A stretch of 6,643 nt of DNA from JANMQK01 sp031370485 (GCA_031370485.1 JANMQK010000143.1:1-6643), one strand, 5' to 3'; shown: positions 1-5,961, numbered from the stretch's first letter. The notes: generated by a model from the letters alone, not told the origin. Numbers and translations are program-made.

Positions 1-1
1 C

Positions 2-1534
2 GCCGCCGCCCAGGCGACGGATGTTTCTCCGGCGCCCTGGGAAGCGGGTGAAGCCGCCCTGCGTGACAAAAACTGTGCGGCGGCTCTCGATCAAATTAAC
101 CGGCAGACCGGCTGGGACCTGCTCCCTGAGCGCGCCTGGAAGGCACGGGTCTCCGGGTACCTGAAGGCGGGGCGAGCGATTGAGGCTGAAACAAGCGCTC
201 TGCAGATGATCGACCGTTTCCACGGGTCGGCCGATGCCCATGCGCTCCTGGGATTGGCTCTGTGGAAGAAGGGAGATATCCACGGTTCGCAAGTTGCAAT
301 CGGCAAGGCTCTAGCGATGGATCAAGCAAACGCCTTGGGACGGCTCGGACAGGCGCTCTATGAGAAGGCCACGGGGCGGCCGTCCAATGCGGAGGCGCTT
401 CTTTCCTCCCCGGCGGCCGCCGCGGATCCCAGGGTCGAGCCGTTCCGTGATGACTGGTACGCTACGCTCGGAATGGCTCTCATGGATCTCCACCGGTCGG
501 AGGACGCGCGAAAGAGCTTCGAAACGACACTCGCGGCGCTATCCAAGGACCGCATAGAATCACGGCGAACCTACGAGGCTTTCATTGCCCTGCTGGAAGC
601 CTCCGGCGGGAGACCATTACACAGTATCGACCCCGAAGCTGGCGTGACCACCGTCCCCATGAAACTCCGCGGTGGCGGGTACCCTTTCGTGCAAATCTCC
701 ATCAATGGGCACAGGCCAGACTGGTTCGTGGTCGATACGGGAGCGCCCGGCCTCTACCTCACTCCTTCCTATGCCAAGAGCCTCGGACTGAAGCCGGTGA
801 CGCCGAGGGCGGTCGGAGAGGGGGTGGGGGGGGAGGTTGGTTTTCGATTGACCCTGCTCGACTCGGTCCGCATCGGTGGGATCGAAGTGCGAAATGTCCC
901 GGCGGCCCTTTCCGAGAAGGACATGAAGGTCAAGGTTCTCAAGTTCATCACTGTCTTCAAACTGAAGGGACTGATCGGCGTGAAACTCCTGCATCCATTC
1001 AAGGTCACGATGGACTTCGCGGGCAAAACCCTCACACTGGATCCGTCCTCGAAAGCGCCCGCGGCGACATCGGAGGCCGTCCCGATGCTCGTACTCCAGG
1101 ACAAGCTGGTGATGCCGTCCATGCTCGACGGCAAGGGGCCGTTCTTGCTGTACATCGACACCGGCGCGGGGGGACTGCCGCTGACCCTGTGGTCCGCCGC
1201 CGCCCAACGGTTCGGCATTCAGCCGCCCGAAGGGGGCCGTGTCACAAGACAGGAAGGGACCGGAGGGGCCGAGCATGTGATGGAGGTCCCGTTCACTCTT
1301 GCTTCGCTTTCGTCGGGGAGTCTCCACTGGGCCGGTGTGCGAGGGAGCGCTTGGTTCCGGCCCGATTCCGCGGGTGGCGTGAAGCCAACAAGGTGCACCT
1401 CGATCGACCCCAAGCTGGATGGTCTGCTTGGACACCCACTGGTCCAGGGAACCCGTTTCACAATTGACTTCCGCGACTCGCAGATTTTGATCGATCCCGC
1501 CCCTCAAGTGGCGAATCGCGACAGCGCGAAGTAG
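2..1534 (+). CDS. TPR and tandem retropepsin-like aspartic protease protein, 5' partial
   Basis: The frame is open from base 2, so the gene begins left of the window. The ATG at 206 is internal; 68 residues precede it. 510 residues are visible. The first residues (AAAQA, then TD) look like the end of a signal peptide, implying export. Residues about 17-180 form amphipathic helix pairs of TPR type, clearest at 77-110 and 146-180. Two retropepsin-like domains follow. The first has DTGA at 245-248 and a GLIG strand at 323-326 leading into VTMDF. The second has DTGAGG at 386-391 and GLLG at 474-477 leading into FTIDF. In this family the DTG aspartate activates water for peptide cleavage. Two DTG copies in one chain suggest an intramolecular active site built like pepsin, or one regulatory copy; this is inference. 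No PDZ domain is visible. The 3' end overlaps the convergent oxidase gene by 31 bp. Substrate is unknown. Family assignment is confident, function is not. Confidence 0.9.
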   Translation, partial: AAAQATDVSPAPWEAGEAALRDKNCAAALDQINRQTGWDLLPERAWKARVSGYLKAGRAIEAETSALQMIDRFHGSADAHALLGLALWKKGDIHGSQVAIGKALAMDQANALGRLGQALYEKATGRPSNAEALLSSPAAAADPRVEPFRDDWYATLGMALMDLHRSEDARKSFETTLAALSKDRIESRRTYEAFIALLEASGGRPLHSIDPEAGVTTVPMKLRGGGYPFVQISINGHRPDWFVVDTGAPGLYLTPSYAKSLGLKPVTPRAVGEGVGGEVGFRLTLLDSVRIGGIEVRNVPAALSEKDMKVKVLKFITVFKLKGLIGVKLLHPFKVTMDFAGKTLTLDPSSKAPAATSEAVPMLVLQDKLVMPSMLDGKGPFLLYIDTGAGGLPLTLWSAAAQRFGIQPPEGGRVTRQEGTGGAEHVMEVPFTLASLSSGSLHWAGVRGSAWFRPDSAGGVKPTRCTSIDPKLDGLLGHPLVQGTRFTIDFRDSQILIDPAPQVANRDSAK

Positions 1535-2760
1535 GGGTCGGGGCGCGCCGACCCCAGAACCATGGCGGCGACGCGTTCGCCGATGGCGGGGCCGTGCTTG
1601 AAGCCGTGGCCCGAGCCGCCTCCGGCGATCCAGAGATTGCCTGCGCAGGGGTGCCGATCGAGGATGAAGCGGCCGTCGGGAGAGACCTCGTACTGGCAGA
1701 CGCGGCTCTCGACGAGCGGGGCGTCTTTCATCGCGGGGAAGCGGCGGGCCATGTACCGGCGCACCGCCTTCAGGCCGTGCGGGGAGGCCGCTCTTTCCAG
1801 CGACGTGGGGTCGACCGGCGGGCCGTGCGTGTCGTCGGCCACCTTGAACCCGCGGCTCTCGTTGCCGGGGATGCCGTAGAGGACCGGCGGCCCGGTGTCG
1901 ATCCAGATCGGCAGCCGTTCCTCGGAGAATGCCGGGTCGCCCGCGGGCGTGCCGAAGAAGAAAACCTCCTGCCGCGTGGGGCGGATCCGCTCCCCCAGGA
2001 GATCGGGGAAGAGCCTCCCGAGCCACGGGCCGCAGGCGAAGAGGTAGGAATCGGCCGCGAGCCTCGTGCCGTCCGAAAGACCGAGATCCGCGAGCGCGTC
2101 CCCTTCGATCGCGCCAGGCTCGGCCGTGACCTGGCGGTACTCGCCCCCTTCCTCGAGAAACGCATCGAGGACCGCCCGGCAGGCCTGCCGCGCCATGAGG
2201 TACCCGGCCTTTTTCTCGTGCAGCACCCACGCCACCTCGTCGAAGCGCATCTGGGGATAACGCTTCGCCGCCTCGGCGGTGGTGTAGGTTTCGCATTCCA
2301 CGCGCGCCTCGCGAAGGAGCGGCAGGGCCGCCTTCTCGAAGGCGTCGTCGGCGCCCGCCAGCCAGAGGACCCCGGTTTCATGAAAGAGCCTTCGTCCCCA
2401 GCGCTTCTCGCTGTCGCGCCATAGTTGCATCGAGCGGACGGCCATCTCGACGTAAATCCGGTCGGGGCCGTAGGTCGCGCGGATGACGCGGGTTTCGCCT
2501 CCCGACGAGGCGCGCGAGTTTCCCGGTCCCCAGGCGTCAAGCAGCGTCACGCGTGCCCCCTGGCGTAAAAGGTGGAGGGCGCTCCAGCCGCCGAAGGCTC
2601 CCGCGCCGACAACCGCGACGCGCGGACCCGCCCGACGGCGCCGGGTCGCCGGTGCCGCGAAGCTTCCGACTCCGGGCAGGGCCCCGGCCGCCGCGAAGGC
2701 GGCAAGCGCAGCCCCGGACTTGACGAGGCTGCGCCGCGACGGGTCGGGATCCCGGCTCAC
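1504..2760 (-). CDS. Tat-exported FAD-dependent amine oxidase, sarcosine oxidase-like
   Basis: 418 residues of the DAO/monomeric sarcosine oxidase (MSOX) family, which oxidises secondary amines such as N-methyl amino acids using O2 and releases H2O2. The GTG start at 2760 is chosen because it overlaps the upstream stop (GTGA) and puts the twin-arginine motif SRRSLVK at residues 8-14, before a hydrophobic Ala-rich stretch to about 36. The dinucleotide-binding motif GAGAFG is at 52-57, with Asp75 ending the second strand. Aligned from memory to Bacillus MSOX: Arg91 and Arg94 match Arg49 and Arg52, Tyr295 matches Tyr254, Lys306 matches the oxygen-activating Lys265, Cys355 matches the FAD-linking Cys315, Tyr357 matches Tyr317, and Lys388 in GSGHGFK matches Lys348. 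MSOX His45 and His269 are replaced (Gly87, Asp310), so the substrate probably differs from sarcosine. No Shine-Dalgarno is evident, so translation is probably coupled to the S9 peptidase. The open frame continues upstream of 2760, but only as an off-frame reading of the peptidase gene. Confidence 0.92.
   Translation of the reverse strand: MSRDPDPSRRSLVKSGAALAAFAAAGALPGVGSFAAPATRRRRAGPRVAVVGAGAFGGWSALHLLRQGARVTLLDAWGPGNSRASSGGETRVIRATYGPDRIYVEMAVRSMQLWRDSEKRWGRRLFHETGVLWLAGADDAFEKAALPLLREARVECETYTTAEAAKRYPQMRFDEVAWVLHEKKAGYLMARQACRAVLDAFLEEGGEYRQVTAEPGAIEGDALADLGLSDGTRLAADSYLFACGPWLGRLFPDLLGERIRPTRQEVFFFGTPAGDPAFSEERLPIWIDTGPPVLYGIPGNESRGFKVADDTHGPPVDPTSLERAASPHGLKAVRRYMARRFPAMKDAPLVESRVCQYEVSPDGRFILDRHPCAGNLWIAGGGSGHGFKHGPAIGERVAAMVLGSARPDPYFALSRFAT
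1534..1555. other. Hairpin at the convergent gene junction
   Basis: An 8-bp perfect inverted repeat, GGGGTCGG and CCGACCCC, is separated by six bases and begins at the last base of the protease stop codon. It also lies within the last codons of the opposing oxidase gene. Neither strand has a T tract after it, so it is not a standard intrinsic terminator. It could stabilise the 3' end of the protease mRNA or help Rho-dependent termination between the convergent genes. It could also be chance in GC-rich coding sequence. Confidence 0.35.
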
Positions 2761-4868
2761 GGGGTGGCCGGGTACTTGCCGAACCACGAAAGAAGATAGA
2801 GCTGTGTGCGCATGAAGTTCGAAGGCTTCGACCCGGTCCCGTGGTACTCGCCGTTGAACCGGACGAGGGCGGTGGGGACCTTCAGTGTCTTGAGCGCCTG
2901 GTAGAACTCCTCCGACTGTCCCATCGGGGTCCTCAAGTCCAGCTCGCCCGTCATCAGTAGGGTCGGTGTCTTCACGTTGGCGACGTGCATCAGGGGGGAG
3001 TGACTCAGCCACGGCGCGGGGTTTTTCCAGAAAGGCTCGTGGAATCGGTAATAGCCCCATGCGGTCACGTCGGTCGTCCCGGCGAAGCTGATCCAGTCGA
3101 TGACCGGCGCCCTCACCGCCGCCGCCGCGAAGCGATCGTTGTGGCCGATGATCCACGAAGAAAGGACACCGCCTCCGCTTACTCCCGTCACGTACATCCG
3201 TGTCGTGTCGACCCATCCCCGCGCGATGACCGCGTCCACCCCCGCCATCAGGTCGTCGTAGTCGACGCTCGGGTAGGCGTCGTCGATGGCGTTGCCGAAG
3301 GCCGTTCCATAGCCGGTGCTGCCGCGCGGGTTGGTGTAGAGAACCAGGTAGCCGTTGGCTGCCAGGTTCTGGAACGAGTAGTTGAAGGTGAGGTTGTACA
3401 TGGCGTGCGGGCCGCCATGGATGTGCAGGATCAGTGGGTACTTGCGGGAGGGATCGAAGTCGGGAGGCTTGACCAGCCAGCCCTGGATCCGGGTGCCGTC
3501 GGGCGAGGCGAAGCGGACCTCCTCCACCTCGCCGGTCTTCATTCCCTCGAGGACGTCGTCGTTGACGCGGGTGAGCCGGTCGATCGGCTGGCCGGGCCGC
3601 AGGCGGTAGCGGACGACGTCGCCCGGCTCGCGTGACGTGGAGCGGATGCCGGCGGCGACCCCGTCGTCTGACACCGACACGAGAGAAAGCATCTGTTTGC
3701 CTTCCGTGATCCGGCGCAGCCCGCCCTTGAGCGGGGCGAACAGCACATTGTCGCTTCCGTCGTCCTCGGCCGTGAAGAACACGCCTGAATCGTCGGGGGC
3801 CCAGCGCAGGTCGGCGGCGTCGCGGTCGAGGTTCCCCGAGATCCGGCGCATCCCTGCGCCGTCCCGGCCGATGACATAAAGATCCTCCGCATGGTAGGTC
3901 TGCGGTGTCCACTCGTAGCCGACGAAGGCGATCGTCTTCCCGTCGTGGGAGACGACCGGCCGGGTCCATGGGCCGCGGGTCGCCGTGATCGTGCGGACCG
4001 CGCGCGTCTTCACGTTCACGGCGTAGATGTTCGACTCGAGGTAGCGGGTGTCGGCGTCCTCGGACATGAGACCGTCAAAGACGATCGCCTGGCCGTCCGG
4101 AGTCCAGTCGAGGCCGGCCCCCTCGGGAATCCCGGCCGTGCGGCCGCCGACGTTCCAGTTCCCCTCGGTCATCTGGCGGGGGGTCCCGCCGGCGGCGGTC
4201 ACGACGTAGATGTGGTCGTAGGCTTCCTTCAGGAAGCCCCGGCGATCCGCGCGGTAGTGCATGCTCTGGATCACCCTCGGCGCGTCGGTCCACCTCGCCC
4301 CCTTCGGGGCTGCCGGCAGATTGATCGTCCAATCCTCCTTCCGGGGTGTTGCCATGATGAAGGCGATGCTCTTGCCGTCGGGCGCCCAGCGCAGGGCGTC
4401 GGGTGACTCGCTTCCCCGCGTGATCTGCGTCGCGGCGTTCGAGGAGTCCATGAAGCGCACGAAGATCTGCGAGGTGTCGCCGTCCTTCCCGCCGGGCTCG
4501 GAAGCCAGGTAGGCGATACGGCTGCCGTCGGGCGACCAGCGGGCTTCCGATCCCTCGCACAGGAAGCGCTCCCTCGATCCGTCGGCGTCCATGATCCACA
4601 AGGCCGAGTCCCAGCGATCCTCCATCCGGTCGACCCAGTGGCGGGTGTAGATGATCTGCTTCGAATCGGGGGAGATCTGCGGGTCGCTCGCCCTTTCCCA
4701 GTCGAGGTAATGATCGACCGTCAGCCGGTCCTTCGCCGGTTTCTCCTGCGCCACGGCGGCCGGGACCATGAGAATCGGCGCGATGAGGGTGGCCGCCAGG
4801 AGTGCAAAAAGGGCGCGTCCCGCGGGACGCGCCCGGAGCAGGGAGACCTCGTCCGGTGCCGGGAGCAT
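2757..4868 (-). CDS. Secreted S9 family (acylaminoacyl-peptidase/DPP type) serine peptidase
   Basis: 703 residues. The family cleaves short peptides from their N-terminus: a beta-propeller limits access to an alpha/beta-hydrolase active site. Residues 1-40 are a signal peptide (Arg-rich start, hydrophobic core about 19-39, AVA then QE at 40/41), so it is exported. PD40-type propeller repeats (WxPDG...I.F) occur near 63-74, 111-120, 161-170, 255-264, 304-315 and 356-365. The hydrolase domain has HGGPH at 484-488 (oxyanion region), NPRGSTGYG at 513-521, nucleophile Ser564 in GVSGGG, Asp644 in LDLRTP and His676 in EYHG: a complete triad. Most S9C enzymes have Tyr after the serine; here it is Gly. 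The ATG at 4868 is preferred over upstream in-frame starts because it shares one base with the stop of the preceding small gene (TGATG) and gives a proper signal peptide. No strong Shine-Dalgarno precedes it, so coupling is likely. Its stop overlaps the oxidase start. A terminator-like palindrome lies within codons 12-21. Confidence 0.94.
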   Translation of the reverse strand: MLPAPDEVSLLRARPAGRALFALLAATLIAPILMVPAAVAQEKPAKDRLTVDHYLDWERASDPQISPDSKQIIYTRHWVDRMEDRWDSALWIMDADGSRERFLCEGSEARWSPDGSRIAYLASEPGGKDGDTSQIFVRFMDSSNAATQITRGSESPDALRWAPDGKSIAFIMATPRKEDWTINLPAAPKGARWTDAPRVIQSMHYRADRRGFLKEAYDHIYVVTAAGGTPRQMTEGNWNVGGRTAGIPEGAGLDWTPDGQAIVFDGLMSEDADTRYLESNIYAVNVKTRAVRTITATRGPWTRPVVSHDGKTIAFVGYEWTPQTYHAEDLYVIGRDGAGMRRISGNLDRDAADLRWAPDDSGVFFTAEDDGSDNVLFAPLKGGLRRITEGKQMLSLVSVSDDGVAAGIRSTSREPGDVVRYRLRPGQPIDRLTRVNDDVLEGMKTGEVEEVRFASPDGTRIQGWLVKPPDFDPSRKYPLILHIHGGPHAMYNLTFNYSFQNLAANGYLVLYTNPRGSTGYGTAFGNAIDDAYPSVDYDDLMAGVDAVIARGWVDTTRMYVTGVSGGGVLSSWIIGHNDRFAAAAVRAPVIDWISFAGTTDVTAWGYYRFHEPFWKNPAPWLSHSPLMHVANVKTPTLLMTGELDLRTPMGQSEEFYQALKTLKVPTALVRFNGEYHGTGSKPSNFMRTQLYLLSWFGKYPATP
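4806..4834 (-). terminator. Intrinsic-terminator-like palindrome inside the S9 signal-peptide codons
   Basis: Bases 4811-4834 form a perfect 24-bp palindrome, all but two of its base pairs (A:T) G or C. As RNA it can fold into a 10-bp stem with a CGCG loop. On the minus strand, the direction of transcription, it is followed at once by five T residues (4810-4806). This is the layout of an intrinsic terminator, starting 34 bases after the A of the peptidase ATG. It spans codons 12-21, which encode an Arg/Ala-rich n-region and Leu-Phe. A translating ribosome would cover and melt it, so it might act as a polarity or attenuation checkpoint for the peptidase and oxidase. The structure is seen directly; the function is inference, and GC-rich Arg/Ala codons could produce it by chance. 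Confidence 0.5.
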
Positions 4869-5086
4869 CAGTCTTTTGTCCGGAGTGCTTCGACAGGCTG
4901 GCTCTCGAAGCGCTCGACGTCCTCCCAGGTGAGGATGCCGGCCTCGACCACCTGCTCGAACGCCGCGAGCAGATCGTCCGACGACGTGCCCGAGCGGCTC
5001 TCCAGCACCGCGCGGCGCACCGACTCGTAGGCTTCCCTTGGCCTCAGGAGCTTGAGTTGCTCGAGTGTCTTCGCGTCCATTGTCAT
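4868..5086 (-). CDS. Small acidic helical protein of unknown function
   Basis: 72 residues, starting MTMDAKTLEQLK and ending EALRTKD. I do not recognise the family. It is rich in Glu, Leu, Ala and Arg, with no signal peptide, membrane segment or cysteine. It looks like three short amphipathic helices: about 5-12, 17-31, and 36-50 running on through the GILTWEDVERFE stretch to about 62. It is therefore probably cytoplasmic, unlike the two gene products after it. The ATG at 5086 is chosen over the ATG two codons later because AAGGAGG lies six bases before it, the best ribosome-binding site in the window. Its stop overlaps the S9 start by one base, so ribosomes finishing here can start the peptidase. 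It may be a regulator or chaperone of the pair, or merely a leader that sets translation of the operon; nothing in the sequence decides this. Being real is supported by the binding site and the overlap. Confidence 0.75.
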   Translation of the reverse strand: MTMDAKTLEQLKLLRPREAYESVRRAVLESRSGTSSDDLLAAFEQVVEAGILTWEDVERFESQPVEALRTKD

Positions 5087-5092
5087 GATGAT

Positions 5093-5099
5093 CCTCCTT
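5093..5099 (-). promoter_or_regulatory. Strong Shine-Dalgarno of the small-protein gene
   Basis: The minus strand reads AAGGAGG, six bases before the ATG at 5086. It nearly matches the full anti-Shine-Dalgarno and fixes the start of the small gene. The two downstream genes lack comparable sites, so this site may load ribosomes for all three genes. Confidence 0.85.
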
Positions 5100-5166
5100 G
5101 ATGAACGAGCAGGACGTCCACTTCCATCTTAAACCGTACACTCCAACGTGGAGCGGACAATCCTGT
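5100..5166 (-). other. Spacer between transporter and peptidase operon; no convincing promoter
   Basis: This is the only gap within the minus-strand gene run. It holds a 5-bp inverted repeat (CTCCA, three bases, TGGAG at 5141-5153) without a T tract. It also holds a possible -10, TAAGAT on the minus strand at 5126-5131, four of six to consensus and with no acceptable -35. A TTGTCC is present but badly spaced. Either the peptidase operon is co-transcribed with the transporter or its promoter is not of sigma-70 consensus type. Confidence 0.3.
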
Positions 5167-5862
5167 CTACGACACGGCGCGGGCGATGGCGAAGGCGGCC
5201 GCCGCGGCGATCCCGCCGATAAAAAGCGTCTGCCGGGCGCTGCGCATCGGCCTGGATCCGGTGAACCGTCCCTTGACGTAACCGAAGACCGTGAGCGCCG
5301 CCAGGGTCACGATGGCCGATACCCAGAGCGCCGTCCCCGCGCGCGCGAACACGAAGTAAGGCGCCAGCGGGACGAGGCCCCCGACGATGTAGGCGGACGC
5401 GATGGTCATGGCGCTCCAGCGGGCGCGCCCGGGGTCCGGCTTTTCGAGGTTCAGCTCGAAGCGCATCATGAAATCGATCCAGGCCTCGGGCCTGCTCCGC
5501 AGACCCGAAACAACGGGGGCGCACTCCTCGGCGGTCAGGCCGTAGGCCTCGAACACCTCGACGATTTCCCTCTCCTCCTCCTCGGGACGGTCCTTGATCT
5601 CGCGCTGCTCGCGCACGCGCTCGCTCGCGTAGTGCTCGGCGTCGCTGCGGGCGGCGAGGTACCCGCCCAGGCCCATGGCGATCGAACCGGCGGCGATCTC
5701 CGCCAGCCCGGCGGTGACGATGACCGATGTATTGGAGACGGCCCCGGTCAGCCCGGCCGCGAGCGCGAACGGCACGGTCAGGCCGTCGGCCATGCCGATG
5801 ACCACGTCCCGGACCGAGCTGCTTGCGCGGAAGTGCCGTTCGACGTGCGGTGTCTGTGGCAT
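5167..5862 (-). CDS. VIT1/CCC1-family iron/manganese transporter
   Basis: 231 residues, the usual length for a bacterial VIT protein without a ferritin-like domain. The family are inner-membrane proton-driven exporters of Fe2+ or Mn2+ that protect against metal excess. Visible elements: TM1 (about 18-40) with DGLTVPFALAAGL; TM2 (about 47-70) with AEIAAGSIAMGLGGYLA; a Glu-rich cytoplasmic metal-binding segment (about 72-141); and three more hydrophobic stretches (about 150-172, 177-196, 213-229). Compared from memory with Eucalyptus VIT1, every functional residue I recall sits at a constant offset of 17: Asp26, Glu55, Met63, Glu85, Glu88, Glu96, Glu99, Met132, Met133, Glu136 and Tyr158, matching D43, E72, M80, E102, E105, E113, E116, M149, M150, E153 and Y175. 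The ATG at 5862 follows AGGAGG with a four-base gap. It is divergent from the dienelactone hydrolase gene. Iron versus manganese preference cannot be read from the sequence. Confidence 0.95.
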   Translation of the reverse strand: MPQTPHVERHFRASSSVRDVVIGMADGLTVPFALAAGLTGAVSNTSVIVTAGLAEIAAGSIAMGLGGYLAARSDAEHYASERVREQREIKDRPEEEEREIVEVFEAYGLTAEECAPVVSGLRSRPEAWIDFMMRFELNLEKPDPGRARWSAMTIASAYIVGGLVPLAPYFVFARAGTALWVSAIVTLAALTVFGYVKGRFTGSRPMRSARQTLFIGGIAAAAAFAIARAVS

Positions 5863-5866
5863 GGGC

Positions 5867-5872
5867 CCTCCT
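5867..5872 (-). promoter_or_regulatory. Shine-Dalgarno of the VIT-family gene
   Basis: AGGAGG on the minus strand, four bases from the ATG at 5862. The gap is short, but the match is full and supports that start. Confidence 0.7.
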
Positions 5873-5890
5873 CGTCATCATCCTAACCGA

Positions 5891-5912
5891 ACAGCGCGGT
5901 CCCCGCGCCTGT
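5891..5912. promoter_or_regulatory. Imperfect dyad in the divergent spacer, possible operator
   Basis: The arms ACAGCGCGG and CCGCGCCTGT are inverted repeats apart from one bulged base, around a three-base centre; the core GCGCGG/CCGCGC is perfect. It ends where the extended -10 of the hydrolase promoter begins, a position where a bound regulator could affect both divergent genes. It might instead be an mRNA hairpin in the transporter leader. No known operator consensus is recognised. Confidence 0.3.
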
Positions 5913-5920
5913 GCTAAAAT
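5912..5920 (+). promoter_or_regulatory. Extended -10 promoter element for the dienelactone hydrolase gene
   Basis: TGCTAAAAT contains a TGn extension and TAAAAT, five of six to the sigma-70 -10 consensus. It is one of very few AT-rich spots in the region. There is no good -35 about 17 bases upstream, which extended -10 promoters tolerate. Transcription would start near 5927, giving a leader of about 35 bases before the ATG at 5962. Confidence 0.5.
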
Positions 5921-5947
5921 TCCGCTCTTCCATGCGAACGCATTCCC

Positions 5948-5953
5948 GGAGGG
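5948..5953 (+). promoter_or_regulatory. Shine-Dalgarno of the dienelactone hydrolase gene
   Basis: GGAGGG, eight bases before the ATG at 5962. It favours that start over the in-frame ATG at 5932, which has no Shine-Dalgarno and would lie almost at the predicted transcript end. Confidence 0.7.
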
Positions 5954-5961
5954 CCCCATTG

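Noticed and set aside
206..208. ATG at 206 as the start of the aspartic protease gene
   Set aside because: The same frame is open to the window edge with helical, TPR-like sequence, and the visible edge looks like the end of a signal peptide. No Shine-Dalgarno precedes 206.
617..2296. 559-residue open frame on the minus strand
   Set aside because: It crosses the convergent junction and is a GC-driven shadow: antisense to the protease gene and out of frame with the oxidase. Its composition is Arg/Gly/Pro-rich with no domain signs.
2761..3969. Long upstream extension of the oxidase frame, seeming to give an 821-residue protein
   Set aside because: The extra residues are Arg/Pro-rich and come from reading the S9 peptidase gene in another frame. 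The GTG at 2760 gives a Tat signal and a normal family length.
4869..5141. N-terminal extension of the S9 peptidase beyond the ATG at 4868
   Set aside because: It overlaps the small gene in another frame, has a low-complexity composition and would bury the signal peptide.
5932..5934. Upstream in-frame ATG for the dienelactone hydrolase
   Set aside because: No ribosome-binding site, and it is only about five bases from the predicted transcript start. The ATG at 5962 has GGAGGG at good spacing.
5129..5959. 276-residue minus-strand frame over the transporter
   Set aside because: It is an off-frame reading of the VIT-family gene, full of Arg, and lacks the membrane pattern seen in the true frame.
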